Positions 63,111 to 64,000 of a stretch of 64,000 nt of DNA are shown in pieces (positions within the stretch are counted from its first letter, which is position 1; each line of letters begins with the position of its first letter). Where the stretch lies: assembly GCA_949825045.1 (NCBI GenBank), contig OX463813.1, positions 7,068,001 through 7,132,000 on the forward strand, read 5' to 3'. Origin of the DNA: Argyresthia goedartella (taxonomy: Eukaryota; Arthropoda; Insecta; Lepidoptera; Argyresthiidae). A program made the position numbers and the translations under genes. A model generated the notes under the pieces. The model was not told the origin of the DNA, searched no databases, and worked only from the letters and a program-made list of their open reading frames with translations.

Positions 63111-63467
63111 TAAAATAACTAGATATTTTGCTTTTCATTTCATGTTTTGCTGTTAGGTGGTGTGGTGTCCCATGAAAGAGTATTTTTATTATTTTAGGTG
63201 TTAGGTAGACAAGTACAGTCGCGCTCACGTCTAGTCACCTTTATAAAAATTTTAAAGTATTGAACTGAGGTGACTTGTATTGAGCGTTACTGTGCTTGTA
63301 GATTTATATAGGCTGATTTCATATAGGTATTAATTTTGTTTCATAAGTTTAATTCGTAGGTAGGTATTATTTTTCATATAGGCAGGTAGTAAAAAATTAG
63401 GTGTAACTTAGGTAGATAGGTTTAATTATCATTTGTCAGGTTTGATTGATCCTTACATATAATTAAG
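63111..63467. other. Downstream spacer with a hairpin at 63214-63294
   Basis: TACAGTCGCGCTCACGTCTA and the complement of GCACAGTAACGCTCAATACA are the ends of an 80-bp imperfect palindrome, ending AGTCACCT/AGGTGACT, the form of a small Tc1/mariner-type MITE flanked by T/A. The rest is AT-rich. Confidence 0.55.
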
Positions 63468-64000
63468 ATGTTGAATAATAATAATAGATTAGTATATTGT
63501 ACATCATGTGATGTGTCTGTAAAAAGTAAAAGTTTTTCAGCTCATTTGCGTAGCACTGTACATAAAAACAACAATGTTGTTATTAAGGGTGACGGTCTTG
63601 AGAAGATTTCTAGTGCTTTCCGCAGTCGGATCGCATCGTACAGAATAAGCAACCCAGGCGCAGCGTCGGATATGGTCGCGGCGGCGGACGGCGCGGGCTC
63701 TAACGCTTGCCTTCCGAGCATCTACCTGCGCTCGCTGCGGTCACGCGTACGTGACCTGATAGAGGCGCGGATCGGCTCCTTTAATAGCGTCAAAGTAAAT
63801 TTTGAACTGTTTGCAGAGTTTTCGTTACCTAAGAATGATGAGAGGGAGATTAAATCGTTCGCTACGCCCAATATAGTCATCCGCAAAAATTATGATTTTA
63901 AAGATATTTACAATAACGCTGTAAGTTTAATACTTGCAAAAATCGATGAATTTCAGGAGAGAGACAGTGGTTGGAGTTTTGTAGCAAATTCATATCTGGA
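63468..64000 (+). CDS. Zinc-finger ORF, N-terminal part (Polinton/Maverick-like polymerase protein?), runs off the window
   Basis: From ATG 63468 the frame is open for 177 codons to the edge. It starts MLNNNNRLVYCTSCDVSVKS with a zinc finger Cys-x2-Cys-x11-His-x5-His (residues about 11-32). A charged region with an Ala/Gly-rich GC-rich insert follows (about 65-85), then FELFAEFSLPK, SFATPNIVIRKNYDFKDIYN and ILAKIDEFQERDSGWSF. That last block recalls the N-terminal region of proteins annotated as DNA polymerase B in Polinton/Maverick-type elements and relatives in insects; this is from memory and not secure. No polymerase motif is inside the window. A host zinc-finger gene is the alternative. 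Confidence 0.5.
   Translation, partial: MLNNNNRLVYCTSCDVSVKSKSFSAHLRSTVHKNNNVVIKGDGLEKISSAFRSRIASYRISNPGAASDMVAAADGAGSNACLPSIYLRSLRSRVRDLIEARIGSFNSVKVNFELFAEFSLPKNDEREIKSFATPNIVIRKNYDFKDIYNNAVSLILAKIDEFQERDSGWSFVANSYL

Overview
The window looks like nuclear DNA of a moth or butterfly (Lepidoptera), judged by content only. Introns have GT..AG ends, base composition is AT-rich, and there are tRNA-headed SINEs, CR1-, RTE- and R1-like LINEs, DD37D mariner, and a dispersed 0.4 kb repeat (starting AGGGTTCCGTACC) that I associate with lepidopteran genomes. No prokaryotic gene organisation, rRNA, CRISPR array or convincing functional tRNA gene was seen.

Host genes are sparse. (1) A minus-strand gene for a secreted MAM-domain protein has its first coding exon at 28880-29489 and a second exon at 11861-11949. 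The intron between them is about 16.9 kb and filled with transposons; later exons are not in view. (2) A plus-strand gene at 61924-63110 encodes a basic, probably nuclear protein of about 214 aa whose start codon seems to be split by an intron (AT|G). (3) A GC-rich exon at 54863-55045 belongs to an unidentified plus-strand gene and cannot be joined in frame to gene 2 through any exon I found.

The rest is layered transposons. Left block (1-11150, minus strand): an open RTE-type LINE ORF running off the left edge, then an R1-like LINE broken by a CR1-like LINE and by an apparently intact pogo-family transposon (4402-7666, TA duplication, 734-aa transposase). Middle block (11.4-29 kb): SINEs, MITEs, CR1 fragments, a frameshifted DD37D mariner (19972-21279) and a perfect 39-bp hairpin. 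Nest block (33.2-44.6 kb): an RTE fragment contains an R1-like LINE (duplication ATGTTTATTT), which contains an LTR retrotransposon of the Ty3/Gypsy group (33946-41220, duplication ATAT). The LTR element's 5' LTR holds a Jockey-like fragment (duplication GCGAGTTAGTT), and its gag holds a DD35E Tc1/mariner transposon (TA). The LTR element has lost protease, reverse transcriptase and RNase H; an Arg/Ser/Asp-rich coding-like segment, probably of host origin, sits in their place. Right block (47-60.5 kb): a CR1/Jockey-like pseudogene, a MITE inside a MITE, a minisatellite, a second mariner copy and a nearly complete CR1 element whose ORF1 resembles an SGNH esterase lacking its catalytic residues. 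The right edge (63468 onward) opens a zinc-finger ORF that resembles the N-terminal part of Polinton/Maverick-type DNA polymerase proteins.

I see no new multi-gene system. The most notable items are the resolvable insertion strata, the captured Arg/Ser-rich segment, the esterase-like ORF1, inverted tRNA-like sequences inside the DD35E transposon, and the long-intron MAM gene.
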